From Candidatus Peregrinibacteria bacterium (GTDB taxonomy: Bacteria > Patescibacteriota > Gracilibacteria > Peribacterales > Peribacteraceae), in assembly GCA_016196225.1 (NCBI GenBank), contig JACPXZ010000035.1:1-64000 (forward strand): a stretch of 64,000 bases of DNA. Reading direction: 5' to 3'. Under the pieces are notes generated by a model, which worked only from the letters and a program-made list of their open reading frames with translations, was not told where the DNA came from and ran no database searches. Below, one piece after another: positions 37,540 to 46,556 of the stretch (position 1 is the stretch's first letter; each line of letters starts with the position of its first letter). Position numbers and translations under genes: made by a program.

Positions 37540-38493
37540 ATGGCAAAAGACACATCGCGTCGTCTTGTCGTTTCTACAAAAGATTTTGGGGTTGGATGCG
37601 CTGCCTTTGCGGCCAAACTCCCCGTATGGGAAAAGAAAAAGGAACTAAAGATCTACGGTATCCCCAAAAGCGGATCCATTGTCGCTGTCGAACTCGCCCG
37701 AGCTAATGATCATCTGCATGTCGTTTACCGTCCGGAAGAAGCAGATTGTTTTGTCGACGATATTCTCGACACGGGACGAACAATGAAGCTATATGAGGAG
37801 CGGTATCAGAAAAAGGTATACGCCCTCTACGGAAAAGGGAAATACAGAAACTGCATTTATAATGTCCCAGCCACCCAGTGGGTGGAATTTCCATGGGAAA
37901 GTCAGGAACAGACCAGTAAGGAACATCAGGATTTCGTTATTCGATTGATCGAAGAACTCGGTGAGAACGCTTCTCGGGAAGGCCTTCGGGATACCCCCGC
38001 ACGCTTCCTCAAGGCTTGGCGGGAGATGACCTCGGGATACGAATTGCAACTCGATGAGATCCGAGGACTCAAACCCGATACCACCCTCTTCCGCGCCGAT
38101 ACCCACGGTATGGTCGTCGTGAAGGACATCGAATTTTATTCTCTCTGCGAACACCACCTCCTTCCTTTCGTCGGGAAGGTCCATGTCGGATATCTCCCTG
38201 ATAAATTCGCCATCGGTCTCAGTAAAATTCCACGCATTGTCGATATGTTTGCGCAACGTCTCCAGGTTCAGGAACGCCTCGGGCAACAGATTTGCGACAA
38301 ACTGGATGAACTCCTCAAGCCCCGCGGCGTGGGTGTGATTATCGAAGCCTCACATTTCTGCACCATGATGCGGGGCATCAAAAAACAGCACTCCGCGATC
38401 ATCACCAGTCATGTCAAAGGGTATTTTAAAGAAAACGCCCGGACGCGGGAGGAGTTTTTGACTCTCGCAGGGATGAGCCGTCCCTCGCATTAA
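37540..38493 (+). CDS. folE: XGPRT-like phosphoribosyltransferase domain fused to GTP cyclohydrolase I
   Basis: N-terminal FVDDILDTGRTMKLYEERY and NVPATQWVEFPWE (XGPRT-like); C-terminal EFYSLCEHHLLPFVGKVHVGYLP, GLSKIPRIVDMFAQRLQVQERL, ASHFCTMMRGI (FolE). Confidence 0.9.
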   Translation: MAKDTSRRLVVSTKDFGVGCAAFAAKLPVWEKKKELKIYGIPKSGSIVAVELARANDHLHVVYRPEEADCFVDDILDTGRTMKLYEERYQKKVYALYGKGKYRNCIYNVPATQWVEFPWESQEQTSKEHQDFVIRLIEELGENASREGLRDTPARFLKAWREMTSGYELQLDEIRGLKPDTTLFRADTHGMVVVKDIEFYSLCEHHLLPFVGKVHVGYLPDKFAIGLSKIPRIVDMFAQRLQVQERLGQQICDKLDELLKPRGVGVIIEASHFCTMMRGIKKQHSAIITSHVKGYFKENARTREEFLTLAGMSRPSH

Positions 38494-39115
38494 TCTTCTC
38501 CTGCAGCCCCACAATATCCCCACTCTCGATTGCGGCATCGATAGGAGCGCGGGACCCCAAGTATGATGCTACCTGTCGGAAGATATTCCGATATTGAATA
38601 TAGGAAGGCACCAAATCACTATCCGGTTGATGTTGTGTCGCTCGGCCTTCCGTGAGCGTCGGACGTGCGGCATATGTTCTCCCCCTAAACGTAATTCCTC
38701 CGCTATTGAACATATTGGCCTCACCCTGATGCTGCTCTTCGTGTGTGCGTGTCCGAGCCCAGTATCCTTTATCGGCATCTTGGTCCATCACGCTCTCATC
38801 GAAAACGGTTTTCCCCGATCCCGGCTCAAACCATGCCGCCGCCCCCTTTTGCGCCGTATCATCAATTTCATAACTTGAACTTAAGAGAGCGCGCTTGCTC
38901 TCAGCCCATCCCCGTACTGTCGCCATTGCTTCCCCCGCAATACCTCGCACATCATCCCCTGACTCTTCGCGCATATCCCCGACAGATTCTTCGACCCGCG
39001 CCTCGACATGCCGCATGAATGTCCCGACGGTCTCCCGACCGCCTTCATCCTTTTCGGCATCGATCTGATCTTCGAGGATTGATGCTGCTGAATACATACC
39101 TGCCAGTATGTACAA
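38426..39115 (-). CDS. Uncharacterised protein with an HEEQH (HExxH) motif
   Basis: YWARTRTHEEQHQGEANMFNSGG (motif at 38726..38743); overlaps the folE 3' end by 68 nt. Confidence 0.5.
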   Translation of the reverse strand: MYILAGMYSAASILEDQIDAEKDEGGRETVGTFMRHVEARVEESVGDMREESGDDVRGIAGEAMATVRGWAESKRALLSSSYEIDDTAQKGAAAWFEPGSGKTVFDESVMDQDADKGYWARTRTHEEQHQGEANMFNSGGITFRGRTYAARPTLTEGRATQHQPDSDLVPSYIQYRNIFRQVASYLGSRAPIDAAIESGDIVGLQEKINARDGSSLRESKTPPASGRFL

Positions 39116-39198
39116 TTAAAGATAGGAACTGAAACAAATAAGGATGCGAACCCATCTAACAATAAAAATTTGTCTTACTTAAGCCAAAAAATAGAGTC

Positions 39199-39328
39199 AC
39201 CCCTCCCGACGGGAGGGGGTTAGGGGGAGGGGGTCTGAAAAGATAATCATCCAAACCAATCACACACCCCCCCCTCCTTAATCCTCCCTCCTTCGTCAAG
39301 CTCAGGACAGGCTCTCAGGGGGAGGTAC
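39199..39328 (-). repeat. G-rich palindromic dispersed repeat, copy B
   Basis: Reverse complement gtacctccccctgagagcctgtcctgagcttgacgaaggagggaggattaaggagggggggg...gtgtgattggtttggatgattatcttttcagaccccctccccctaaccccctccc. Confidence 0.8.
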
Positions 39329-39808
39329 CTTACGTTCCCACGTCTCAAATGTAAACGCATATTGATGTTTCGCATCAATCGGATGATGGAGGCTCTTCTT
39401 TAAATTCCAATCCGAACGATCAACTACTGGAAAAAATGCATCCCCTTCAACTGTTGCATGCACTCGCGTAAATTCAATTCGATCTGCTATCGCAAGTGCC
39501 TCACGATATATCCCCCCCCCTCCGATCACCCAAACTTCAGATTCATCCGCACATACCTTCAGTGCCTCTTCGAACGAATGCACCGTCTCACACCCATCAA
39601 ATATTCGATCGGAATGCGTAACCACGATATTTCTCCGCTTGGGCAGAGGTTTCCCTAATGACTCAAACGTCTTTCGTCCCATGACGATGGCACGCCCTTG
39701 CGTAAGATCACGAAAATGCTTTACATCATCCGGTAAATCCCATGGGATCTTGCCATTCTTTCCGATGACATTATTTTCAGAAGCAGCAGCAATCAGGATG
39801 ATCTTCAT
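39302..39808 (-). CDS. folA: Dihydrofolate reductase
   Basis: [76 protein letters not shown]. Confidence 0.95.
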   Translation of the reverse strand: MKIILIAAASENNVIGKNGKIPWDLPDDVKHFRDLTQGRAIVMGRKTFESLGKPLPKRRNIVVTHSDRIFDGCETVHSFEEALKVCADESEVWVIGGGGIYREALAIADRIEFTRVHATVEGDAFFPVVDRSDWNLKKSLHHPIDAKHQYAFTFETWERKVPPPESLS

Positions 39809-40584
39809 ACTGCAATCGGAGCTTTTATTGCGGGATATGGATCGTAGTTCACAAGCGTTATATCCTCATATGTAAAGCCAAAAATCGATATAATGTCTGG
39901 ATTCAATTGTAATTGCGGAAGTGCTCGCGGAATGCGCATGAGTTGCTCTTGCGCCTGAATAATGTGATTCTTATACAGATGAACATCGCCAAACGTATGG
40001 ACGAATTCTCCGACCTTGAGATCGCACACCTCCGCCACCATATGAGTGAGCAGTGAGTACGACGCAATATTAAATGGAACTCCGAGGAAGATGTCGGCAC
40101 TCCGCTGATAGAGTTGGCAACTTAAGCAACCACCAACAACATAAAATTGAAATAAACAATGACACGGCGGTAATGCCATGTTAGGAATATCCACAGGATT
40201 CCATGCAGAAACAATCAATCGTCGTGAGTTGGGATTCTTCTTGATCTCCTCGATCACCTGCCGGATCTGATCAATTCCTCCAAAATCTCGCCACTGCTTC
40301 CCATACACCGGTCCTAAATCACCATCCGCTGCCGCCCATTCATCCCAAATATGTACATCATGGTCTTGGAGATATTTTACATTCGTATCACCGGTCAAAA
40401 ACCACAAAAGTTCATGGATGACCCCCTTCATATATACCTTCTTGGTGGTAAGGAGTGGGAAGCCATCCTGCAAATTAAACCGCATTTGATGACCAAAGAT
40501 CGACACTGTGCCAGTGCCGGTCCGATCATCTTTGGGGATACCTTCCGTAAGAATCTTACGAAGGAGATTCAAGTACTGCTGCAT
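39805..40584 (-). CDS. thyA: Thymidylate synthase
   Basis: [99 protein letters not shown]. Confidence 0.97.
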   Translation of the reverse strand: MQQYLNLLRKILTEGIPKDDRTGTGTVSIFGHQMRFNLQDGFPLLTTKKVYMKGVIHELLWFLTGDTNVKYLQDHDVHIWDEWAAADGDLGPVYGKQWRDFGGIDQIRQVIEEIKKNPNSRRLIVSAWNPVDIPNMALPPCHCLFQFYVVGGCLSCQLYQRSADIFLGVPFNIASYSLLTHMVAEVCDLKVGEFVHTFGDVHLYKNHIIQAQEQLMRIPRALPQLQLNPDIISIFGFTYEDITLVNYDPYPAIKAPIAV

Positions 40585-40603
40585 GCGTTCATTCTACCAA
40601 CAT

Positions 40604-42475
40604 TCATGATCCAAAGGTAAATGCATAGCCCGAAAGACCCGCTCCCCGGATACGCAGGATAATCTCGTGTTCCCCGTACGGCCCCTTCCAAAGTTCATAG
40701 AGATCATCGAACTCAACCTCGATGGTCTTAAAGCGTTCTCCATCAACCTCCACAGCCACCGTAGAAACATTCTGCGAAGCTTGCGAAGCAGAACCGAGAA
40801 CGAGATTAATCTCTCCACCCAAAAACTTCATTCGGATTTCTCCCTCCTTTGACCGGAGGATTTGCCGCTCCCCATCCTCAATCTGCCAATCTCCTACAAG
40901 ATAATAATGGTGCAGTTCCATCTCTTCCGGAACGATGTACGTCACCACCTTCCCCGTTGGAACTCTTGGACCATTCCCCAATTGCTTGATGCTCCTCGTC
41001 CCCAAGTATGTTTCGGGTGAGAGTGATTGCCCTGCCCCGCGAAGCTCTTTGAGCGAAGTGGGGTCGGACCCTTCGGCATCCATCGTTACTCCAATTTCCT
41101 GCAACAAACTCTGAATCGCCAAATCCGTCTCTTCATATGCCCCTTCCCCAAAATGGGTATAACGGATGTATCCCTCCGTATCGATAAGATATTTTGCGGG
41201 CCAGTAGTGATTCGAGAACGCCTTCCATGTCCCGTAATCGTTATCCTGCGCCACGGGGTACGTAAGACCGTGCCGTTTGATTGCTTCGGCAACATTTTTC
41301 TCGCTTTTCTCGAATACGAACTCCGGTGTGTGAACACCAATAAGAACAAATGGTGTGTTTTTGCCTGTGATGAGCGAAGTCGAACCAAACTTCTCCCAAT
41401 ACCCCTGAATATACGGCAAGGTTCGAATGCAATTGATGCAGCTATACGTCCAAAAATCGACCAGCACGACTTTTCCTCGCAAACTCTCGAGCGTAAAAGA
41501 TTCACTGTTGTGCCAAGGTCCGAGATCCGTGAACTCTGGCGCGCGTGTAATTTTGGGGAGTTTCGGGAACATTGCCATAACCGAAGAAGTGGAAGAAGAG
41601 CTAAAATCAAGGGACTTCTCCTCCATCGCTTCGAACATATCGCGCTCGAAGAGCTTCTCCTCAATCCGGGTCCCAAGATCGCCGAAATTTGTGTGATCGA
41701 GGAGCCAGATCTGGGCTCTCTCGAACAGACGAAACTGGAGAGCGATGGCGGTAACGATCAACAACAATCCGGCAACCTTCTTTATCATACCCGTATAGCG
41801 ACTCATCGCACGAACGGAGTGCACAGCAGCTTGTCCTCCGTAACCGATCGCCAGCAGAGGCACACCCGTGCCAAGTCCATAGGACGCGAGCGCAAGCAGA
41901 GCTCGCGGTCCCGGCTCATCACGCACAAGCGTGAACGCAAACCCGAGAGCGGGGCCGGCGCAGGGCACCCACACGAGACCGAGCGTGAGCCCGATAACGA
42001 ATGCGGTCCATGGTGAATCTCGTCCGAATTCCTCCTCTGTTTTCTGTTGAACGTCCACTCCAAACTGCTGGATGCATGCAGCCATCCTGCCACCAAGTTC
42101 GAGTGCGATGACCCCAAAAACCGCTCCGATGATCACAGCCACCAACCCCTTGGAGAGGAAGAACGTCGAACCAACGATTGCACCCAGCAACTGGACCGGG
42201 CGACTATGCGTCAGAAACCCAAGCCCAAAAAGGATCAGGATGTAGTACGTGGCGATCCGAATATAATCCGCAAACTCTACGAACTGATCCAGAACAACGA
42301 GGAGCAGAAAAGAAAACCCGACAAAACTCACGACCATCCCAAGCACCGTCAGGACCGGACGCCACCGGCTCCTCCCTGCAATACTTACTCCGAGCACTAT
42401 GGGAATAAGAGGAAGGATACAAGGAAGAAGAATGGTAAGAACCCCTGCAACAAAAAGCGTCAGCGCGAGCATCAT
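40604..42475 (-). CDS. dipZ: DipZ-like CcdA/DsbD membrane domain plus thioredoxin-like domain
   Basis: TM half with VWVPCAGPALGFAFTLV; redoxin VVLVDFWTYSCINCIRTLPYIQGYWEKFG; C-terminal beta-rich DipZ-type region. Confidence 0.88.
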   Translation of the reverse strand: MMLALTLFVAGVLTILLPCILPLIPIVLGVSIAGRSRWRPVLTVLGMVVSFVGFSFLLLVVLDQFVEFADYIRIATYYILILFGLGFLTHSRPVQLLGAIVGSTFFLSKGLVAVIIGAVFGVIALELGGRMAACIQQFGVDVQQKTEEEFGRDSPWTAFVIGLTLGLVWVPCAGPALGFAFTLVRDEPGPRALLALASYGLGTGVPLLAIGYGGQAAVHSVRAMSRYTGMIKKVAGLLLIVTAIALQFRLFERAQIWLLDHTNFGDLGTRIEEKLFERDMFEAMEEKSLDFSSSSTSSVMAMFPKLPKITRAPEFTDLGPWHNSESFTLESLRGKVVLVDFWTYSCINCIRTLPYIQGYWEKFGSTSLITGKNTPFVLIGVHTPEFVFEKSEKNVAEAIKRHGLTYPVAQDNDYGTWKAFSNHYWPAKYLIDTEGYIRYTHFGEGAYEETDLAIQSLLQEIGVTMDAEGSDPTSLKELRGAGQSLSPETYLGTRSIKQLGNGPRVPTGKVVTYIVPEEMELHHYYLVGDWQIEDGERQILRSKEGEIRMKFLGGEINLVLGSASQASQNVSTVAVEVDGERFKTIEVEFDDLYELWKGPYGEHEIILRIRGAGLSGYAFTFGS

Positions 42476-42627
42476 TGAAGAGCCGGGACTTTCGGTGGGG
42501 CCGGGAACGATACTGCTGCCGCATCGTTAGCGGCATCTTTTGTATCAGAACTATCCGAGAAGGGCGGGCGGGCGGTGCAGGAGAAAAGTGTCAGGAGTGC
42601 GACGACGAGAAGGACATGTTTTACCAT
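42472..42627 (-). CDS. Candidate 51-aa small lipoprotein upstream of dipZ
   Basis: MVKHVLLVVALLTLFSCTARPPFSDSSDTKDAANDAAAVSFPAPPKVPALQ*; lipobox LTLFSC; TGA overlaps the dipZ ATG (ATGA). Confidence 0.65.
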   Translation of the reverse strand: MVKHVLLVVALLTLFSCTARPPFSDSSDTKDAANDAAAVSFPAPPKVPALQ

Positions 42628-42691
42628 CGCCCATCACTGTACCAGAAAATATGCTGGTGAAGTATCTGACCGATAGGTATATTCCCCACCT

Positions 42692-43270
42692 GTGTCGACC
42701 TTTCCCGCATTCACCGTCTTCGACCTCGAAACGACCGGCCTTGATCCACGAAAAGGCGAACGCATTATCGAAATTGCCGCTCTGCGCATCGAAGAAAAAC
42801 AAATCACCGAAAAAAAATTTCAATCTCTGGTAAATCCCGAACGCTCTATCTCATGGGAAGCAAAACAAATTCATAAAATCTCTAATGATGATGTCCGTCT
42901 TGCTCCCACCATTGACATTGTCCTCCCCAAGTTCCTGGATTTCGCTTGCGACTCCATCCTGATCGCACATAACGCCCAATTTGATATGAGTTTTTTGGAA
43001 CAAGAGAAGGAATGTTGTTGGGGATACGTCGATCTCCCCGAATGCTTCTGCACGATGCGCCTGAGTCAGAGAGTTTTCCCTCGCGAATTTCGGCATAATC
43101 TCGATGCTCTTGCTGTGAGACTCGGTATTCCTCTGCCAACGGAGCGTCACCGGGCAATGCCTGATGTTCTTGTCACCGCTCTGGCACTGCTCAAACTTAT
43201 CGATACGGGGAATATCCGATCCATTGAAGAACTCCGTAAAAAGTCTACAATAGCGCTATTGCAAGCCTAG
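42692..43270 (+). CDS. DnaQ-like 3'-5' exonuclease
   Basis: FTVFDLETTGLDPRKGERIIEIAALRI (DxE), LIAHNAQFDMSFLE, HRAMPDVLVT; alternative start. Confidence 0.85.
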   Translation: MSTFPAFTVFDLETTGLDPRKGERIIEIAALRIEEKQITEKKFQSLVNPERSISWEAKQIHKISNDDVRLAPTIDIVLPKFLDFACDSILIAHNAQFDMSFLEQEKECCWGYVDLPECFCTMRLSQRVFPREFRHNLDALAVRLGIPLPTERHRAMPDVLVTALALLKLIDTGNIRSIEELRKKSTIALLQA

Positions 43271-43701
43271 AAATAGTCACCGGCTCCAATACGAAGATCC
43301 TGCGTACCCGCACGGAGCCCATTCCCCGTGTCACCAAACGCATTCTCAAACTTATAAAAGATATGGAACAGACGCTCATCGACGTTGAGGGGTTGGGACT
43401 CGCTGCCCCCCAAGTAGGACTTTCTCTCCGCCTCTGTCTTGCAAAAATAGGTGCCCGCATCACACCGTTGATTAACCCATCTATCACCTGGAAAAGCACC
43501 GAACAGGATATTGCCGAAGAGGGGTGTCTCAGTCTCCCCGGAATCAGTGTCAATGTGAAGCGCGCCACACACATCATTGTGCAGTTTATCGATACAAAAG
43601 GTAAATCCCAGGAACGCAAACTCTCCAATCTCTCCGCTCGCATCGTTCAACACGAGGTGGATCATCTCGATGGTATCTTGATCGTCGATTATTGTTCCTA
43701 A
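43258..43701 (+). CDS. def: Peptide deformylase (apparent ATT start)
   Basis: GLGLAAPQVG, EEGCLSLPG, QHEVDHLDG; conserved N-terminus IVTGSNTKILRTRTEPIPRVTKRILKLIKDM lies upstream of the listed ATG. Confidence 0.88.
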   Translation: MASLEIVTGSNTKILRTRTEPIPRVTKRILKLIKDMEQTLIDVEGLGLAAPQVGLSLRLCLAKIGARITPLINPSITWKSTEQDIAEEGCLSLPGISVNVKRATHIIVQFIDTKGKSQERKLSNLSARIVQHEVDHLDGILIVDYCS

Positions 43702-43994
43702 GATTTCTTATCACGCTCACTGCCCGGTGCTTTACGCATCACTCGTTTCCCACGCGGCTCCCAGGATATCGGCGGCTCGTATACCTTCCCCCTTACCGCC
43801 ATGCGCACGTTCCGTTCCAAAAGTTCCTTTACCTTCCTTTTGACTGCATCTTCAGCAGATGTTCTATCTTTGACAGCATTCTGAATGATGATCGAGAGCA
43901 CGGCACGATAATCATCCACTATGCTCCCAAAAGATTTTCTCGTCAGTTGTAAAAGCAATCCTGTGTGCATATCGGATTCACGCTCGCTACTCAT
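43698..43994 (-). CDS. Small uncharacterised protein
   Basis: ORF MSSERESDMHTGLLLQLTRKSFGSIVDDYRAVLSIIIQNAVKDR...; overlaps def by 4 nt. Confidence 0.45.
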   Translation of the reverse strand: MSSERESDMHTGLLLQLTRKSFGSIVDDYRAVLSIIIQNAVKDRTSAEDAVKRKVKELLERNVRMAVRGKVYEPPISWEPRGKRVMRKAPGSERDKKS

Positions 43995-44060
43995 ATTAAT
44001 CAATCTAACATATTTTTTTTAAAAATCAAATTTTTACAGATATCAATCATCCATTAGAAT

Positions 44061-45515
44061 ATGGATCAAATAGACCCATTGGACGCTATCATCGGCTTAG
44101 AAATCCATGCCCAGATGAATACCCGCACCAAGATGTTCTGCGGTTGCAGCAACGATGCGTATGGTGTCCCTCCTAATACCCTCATTTGTCCGATCTGCAC
44201 CGGTCATCCGGGGACCCTCCCTGTTCCCAACAGGGAGGCGATATTTAAAGCTATTCGTATGGCTCTCGCTCTTCATTGTACCGTACAAGAACACTGCCAT
44301 TTTGATCGCAAACACTACTTTTATCCGGACCTTCCTCTTGGATTTCAAATCTCGCAGTATGACTTTCCACTCGCACGCTCCGGAGTCGTTCAATACGACA
44401 TCATTGATCACAGTGGAAACGCAACTTCTTCCCATGAGTGCCGCATTCATCGGCTCCACATAGAGAATGATGCCGGGAAATTAACGCACCGTGGGACTCA
44501 TACGCTCTGTGATTTTAACCGTGCGGGGACTCCGTTGATGGAAATCGTCACCGAACCGGATCTCGGGAGCGCTCGTCATGCGGTCGCTTTTGCACAGGAA
44601 CTGCGTCGCATGCTTATTGCCGCACATGCGTCGGATGCCGACATGTTCAAAGGGATGATGCGCTTTGATGCGTCGATTTCTCTCCGCGAAAAAGGGAGTA
44701 CGGTCCTCAATCCCCGGAGTGAAATAAAAAATCTCAACTCGTTTAAAGCCCTCGAGCAAGCGCTCACCTACGAGGAAAAAAGACTGCGGTTGGTATGGGA
44801 AAAAGAAGGAGGCCCCCTCCATCACAACATCACCGTCGGCTGGCTGGATGACGAAGGCAAAACACGACTCCTGCGCGATAAAGAAGAAGCGGCGGATTAT
44901 CGGTATTTCCCCGAACCCGACATCCCTCCCATGCACTTCACGCGCAAAGATATTCAAGCACTTCAAAAAGATCTCCCACCTCCTCCTCGTGAACAAAAAG
45001 AGGCCCTTATCAAACTGGGACTTACTCATAGCGAAGCCCGGGAGCTCATTGATGAACCGCAGTTGCGACTCCGCTTTGATGCGATATTCAAAAAAACTGC
45101 CGACGCGAAGCGATCATCCGGCATCATCCTCACCCAATTGCAGGGATTTTTAAATGCAGCCGAAAAAAACGTTGCCGACGCACCTCCGCTCGAACATCTC
45201 CTCGAATTGGTGGAACATATTGATAACGGAACCGTTTCCGCCAACACCGGGAAGGAAATTCTTCAAAAAATGGTAGAGACAGGGAAACCTCCATCGGCAA
45301 TTATCAAAAGTGAGGGACTGGAAAACATAACGGATGACCGTGCATTGGAAGCAATCATTCAACAGGCAATCGCCGCTAATCCTCAGGCAATCGATTCCTT
45401 GAAAAAAGGTAAAGAAGCCGCTCTCGGAGCCATCGTGGGATGGGTGATGAAAGAGAGTAAAGGGAAAGCAGATCCTCGCAAGGTCAGTGACCTCCTAAAG
45501 AAAATTTTAAAATAA
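44061..45515 (+). CDS. gatB: Aspartyl/glutamyl-tRNA amidotransferase subunit B
   Basis: IIGLEIHAQMNTRTKMFCGCSN, NTLICPICTGHPGTLPVPNREA, RKHYFYPDLPLGFQISQY, DFNRAGTPLMEIVTEPD, C-terminal YqeY-like tail. Confidence 0.96.
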   Translation: MDQIDPLDAIIGLEIHAQMNTRTKMFCGCSNDAYGVPPNTLICPICTGHPGTLPVPNREAIFKAIRMALALHCTVQEHCHFDRKHYFYPDLPLGFQISQYDFPLARSGVVQYDIIDHSGNATSSHECRIHRLHIENDAGKLTHRGTHTLCDFNRAGTPLMEIVTEPDLGSARHAVAFAQELRRMLIAAHASDADMFKGMMRFDASISLREKGSTVLNPRSEIKNLNSFKALEQALTYEEKRLRLVWEKEGGPLHHNITVGWLDDEGKTRLLRDKEEAADYRYFPEPDIPPMHFTRKDIQALQKDLPPPPREQKEALIKLGLTHSEARELIDEPQLRLRFDAIFKKTADAKRSSGIILTQLQGFLNAAEKNVADAPPLEHLLELVEHIDNGTVSANTGKEILQKMVETGKPPSAIIKSEGLENITDDRALEAIIQQAIAANPQAIDSLKKGKEAALGAIVGWVMKESKGKADPRKVSDLLKKILK

Positions 45516-45530
45516 TGATCACTTAAACAC

Positions 45531-45580
45531 CTATCCCCCTCCCCCTTTTAAGGGGGAGGGCTAGGGAGAGGGTTTTAAAA
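45531..45580. repeat. G-rich palindromic repeat, copy C (short form)
   Basis: ctatccccctccccctttta agggggagggctagggagagggttttaaaa. Confidence 0.6.
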
Positions 45581-45605
45581 GTGGAAAGCGGAATGCAGTG
45601 GACAA

Positions 45606-46046
45606 CTAATCGGCAACCCGTACTTCAATGGAGCCATCGATAAATCCAACTGGATTTTGGTCATCCTTCATTAATTCTTCAATTTTTCTAACAACTTCTT
45701 CACGAGTGAATGCAAAAAATGAACCGATACCTTCAAGAACTCTGTAGATATGCATTTCACCAGGACTTCTCTGGGCGGCGGCTTGGACTACTCCAAAGTT
45801 CTGATACACAGTCGCATCAAGACCAAGTGCATCTGCTTCTTTGCCTGCTTCGCTGGAATACAGACTTACTTTTATATCGTTCTGACCTGTTGTTTCAATC
45901 ATTTTTCTCATCGCCTCTCTCAAACGTTCTGTTAGTTGATCGCGCACTCGTCTGCTGTCTTCCAGATTGCGTGTTCTAACTGGCTCTATCCCTTCAGTCA
46001 AATTGGAGAATACTCCTATCCATGTTTTCACTGCGTTTGTGCTCAT
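45606..46046 (-). CDS. Uncharacterised protein
   Basis: ORF from MSTNAVKTWIGVFSNLTEG...; the upstream part of the listed ORF is antisense to the DUF559 gene. Confidence 0.5.
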   Translation of the reverse strand: MSTNAVKTWIGVFSNLTEGIEPVRTRNLEDSRRVRDQLTERLREAMRKMIETTGQNDIKVSLYSSEAGKEADALGLDATVYQNFGVVQAAAQRSPGEMHIYRVLEGIGSFFAFTREEVVRKIEELMKDDQNPVGFIDGSIEVRVAD

Positions 46047-46124
46047 GCTCAATAAGGGAGAGAATACAGTTACTGAGAGTATAATTTTAAAAGCCCGTAA
46101 GGCAATCAAATCTTTCTCTTCATT

Positions 46125-46514
46125 ATGAAAAATCATAGACCTACCAAACGACTGCCTCATTCCATTTCCTTTGCACGCACACTTCGCACAAACCAAACCA
46201 CGATAGAAAAAATCATCTGGAAACAACTGAGAGCACGACGATTTCATCATTTGAAATTTCGAAGGCAAGTTCCTATCGGACCATATATTGCAGATTTCTA
46301 TTGTGCGGAGCACAATCTCATCATCGAGATAGACGGTGGTGTTCATGCCCTACAACAAAAATACGATTGTGATCGTGATACATACCTGCGCAAAAACGGT
46401 TACACCCTTATACGCATTAACAATAGTTTTGTAAAAGAATGGTCTATTGAGACACTCGAAAAAATCGGCAGGGCAGTCGGCATCAACTATGAAAACCAAC
46501 AACCCTCTCTCTGA
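46125..46514 (+). CDS. DUF559 / Vsr-like endonuclease-fold protein
   Basis: ARTLRTNQTTIEKIIWKQLRARRFHHLKFRRQVPIGPYIADFYCAEHNLIIEIDGGVH...DRDTYLRKNGYTLIRINNSFV. Confidence 0.9.
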   Translation: MKNHRPTKRLPHSISFARTLRTNQTTIEKIIWKQLRARRFHHLKFRRQVPIGPYIADFYCAEHNLIIEIDGGVHALQQKYDCDRDTYLRKNGYTLIRINNSFVKEWSIETLEKIGRAVGINYENQQPSL

Positions 46515-46545
46515 CTCTCTCCCTTCAAAGGGAGAGAGGAACTAC
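46501..46545. repeat. G-rich palindromic repeat, copy D (short form)
   Basis: aaccctctctctgactctctcccttcaaagggagagagg. Confidence 0.55.
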
Positions 46546-46556
46546 GATCTCCTACC

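Noticed and set aside
39097-39117. acatac(8)gtatgt inverted repeat near the start of the HEEQH gene as a repressor operator
   Set aside because: Only 6-bp arms and no second copy or regulator in the window; too weak to call.
41027-42016. 329-aa plus-strand ORF opposite dipZ
   Set aside because: Antisense to the clear DipZ frame; no domain features.
45606-46346. Full 246-aa version of the unknown gene
   Set aside because: Its first ~100 codons are antisense to the well-supported DUF559 gene; an internal ATG at 46046 is more plausible.
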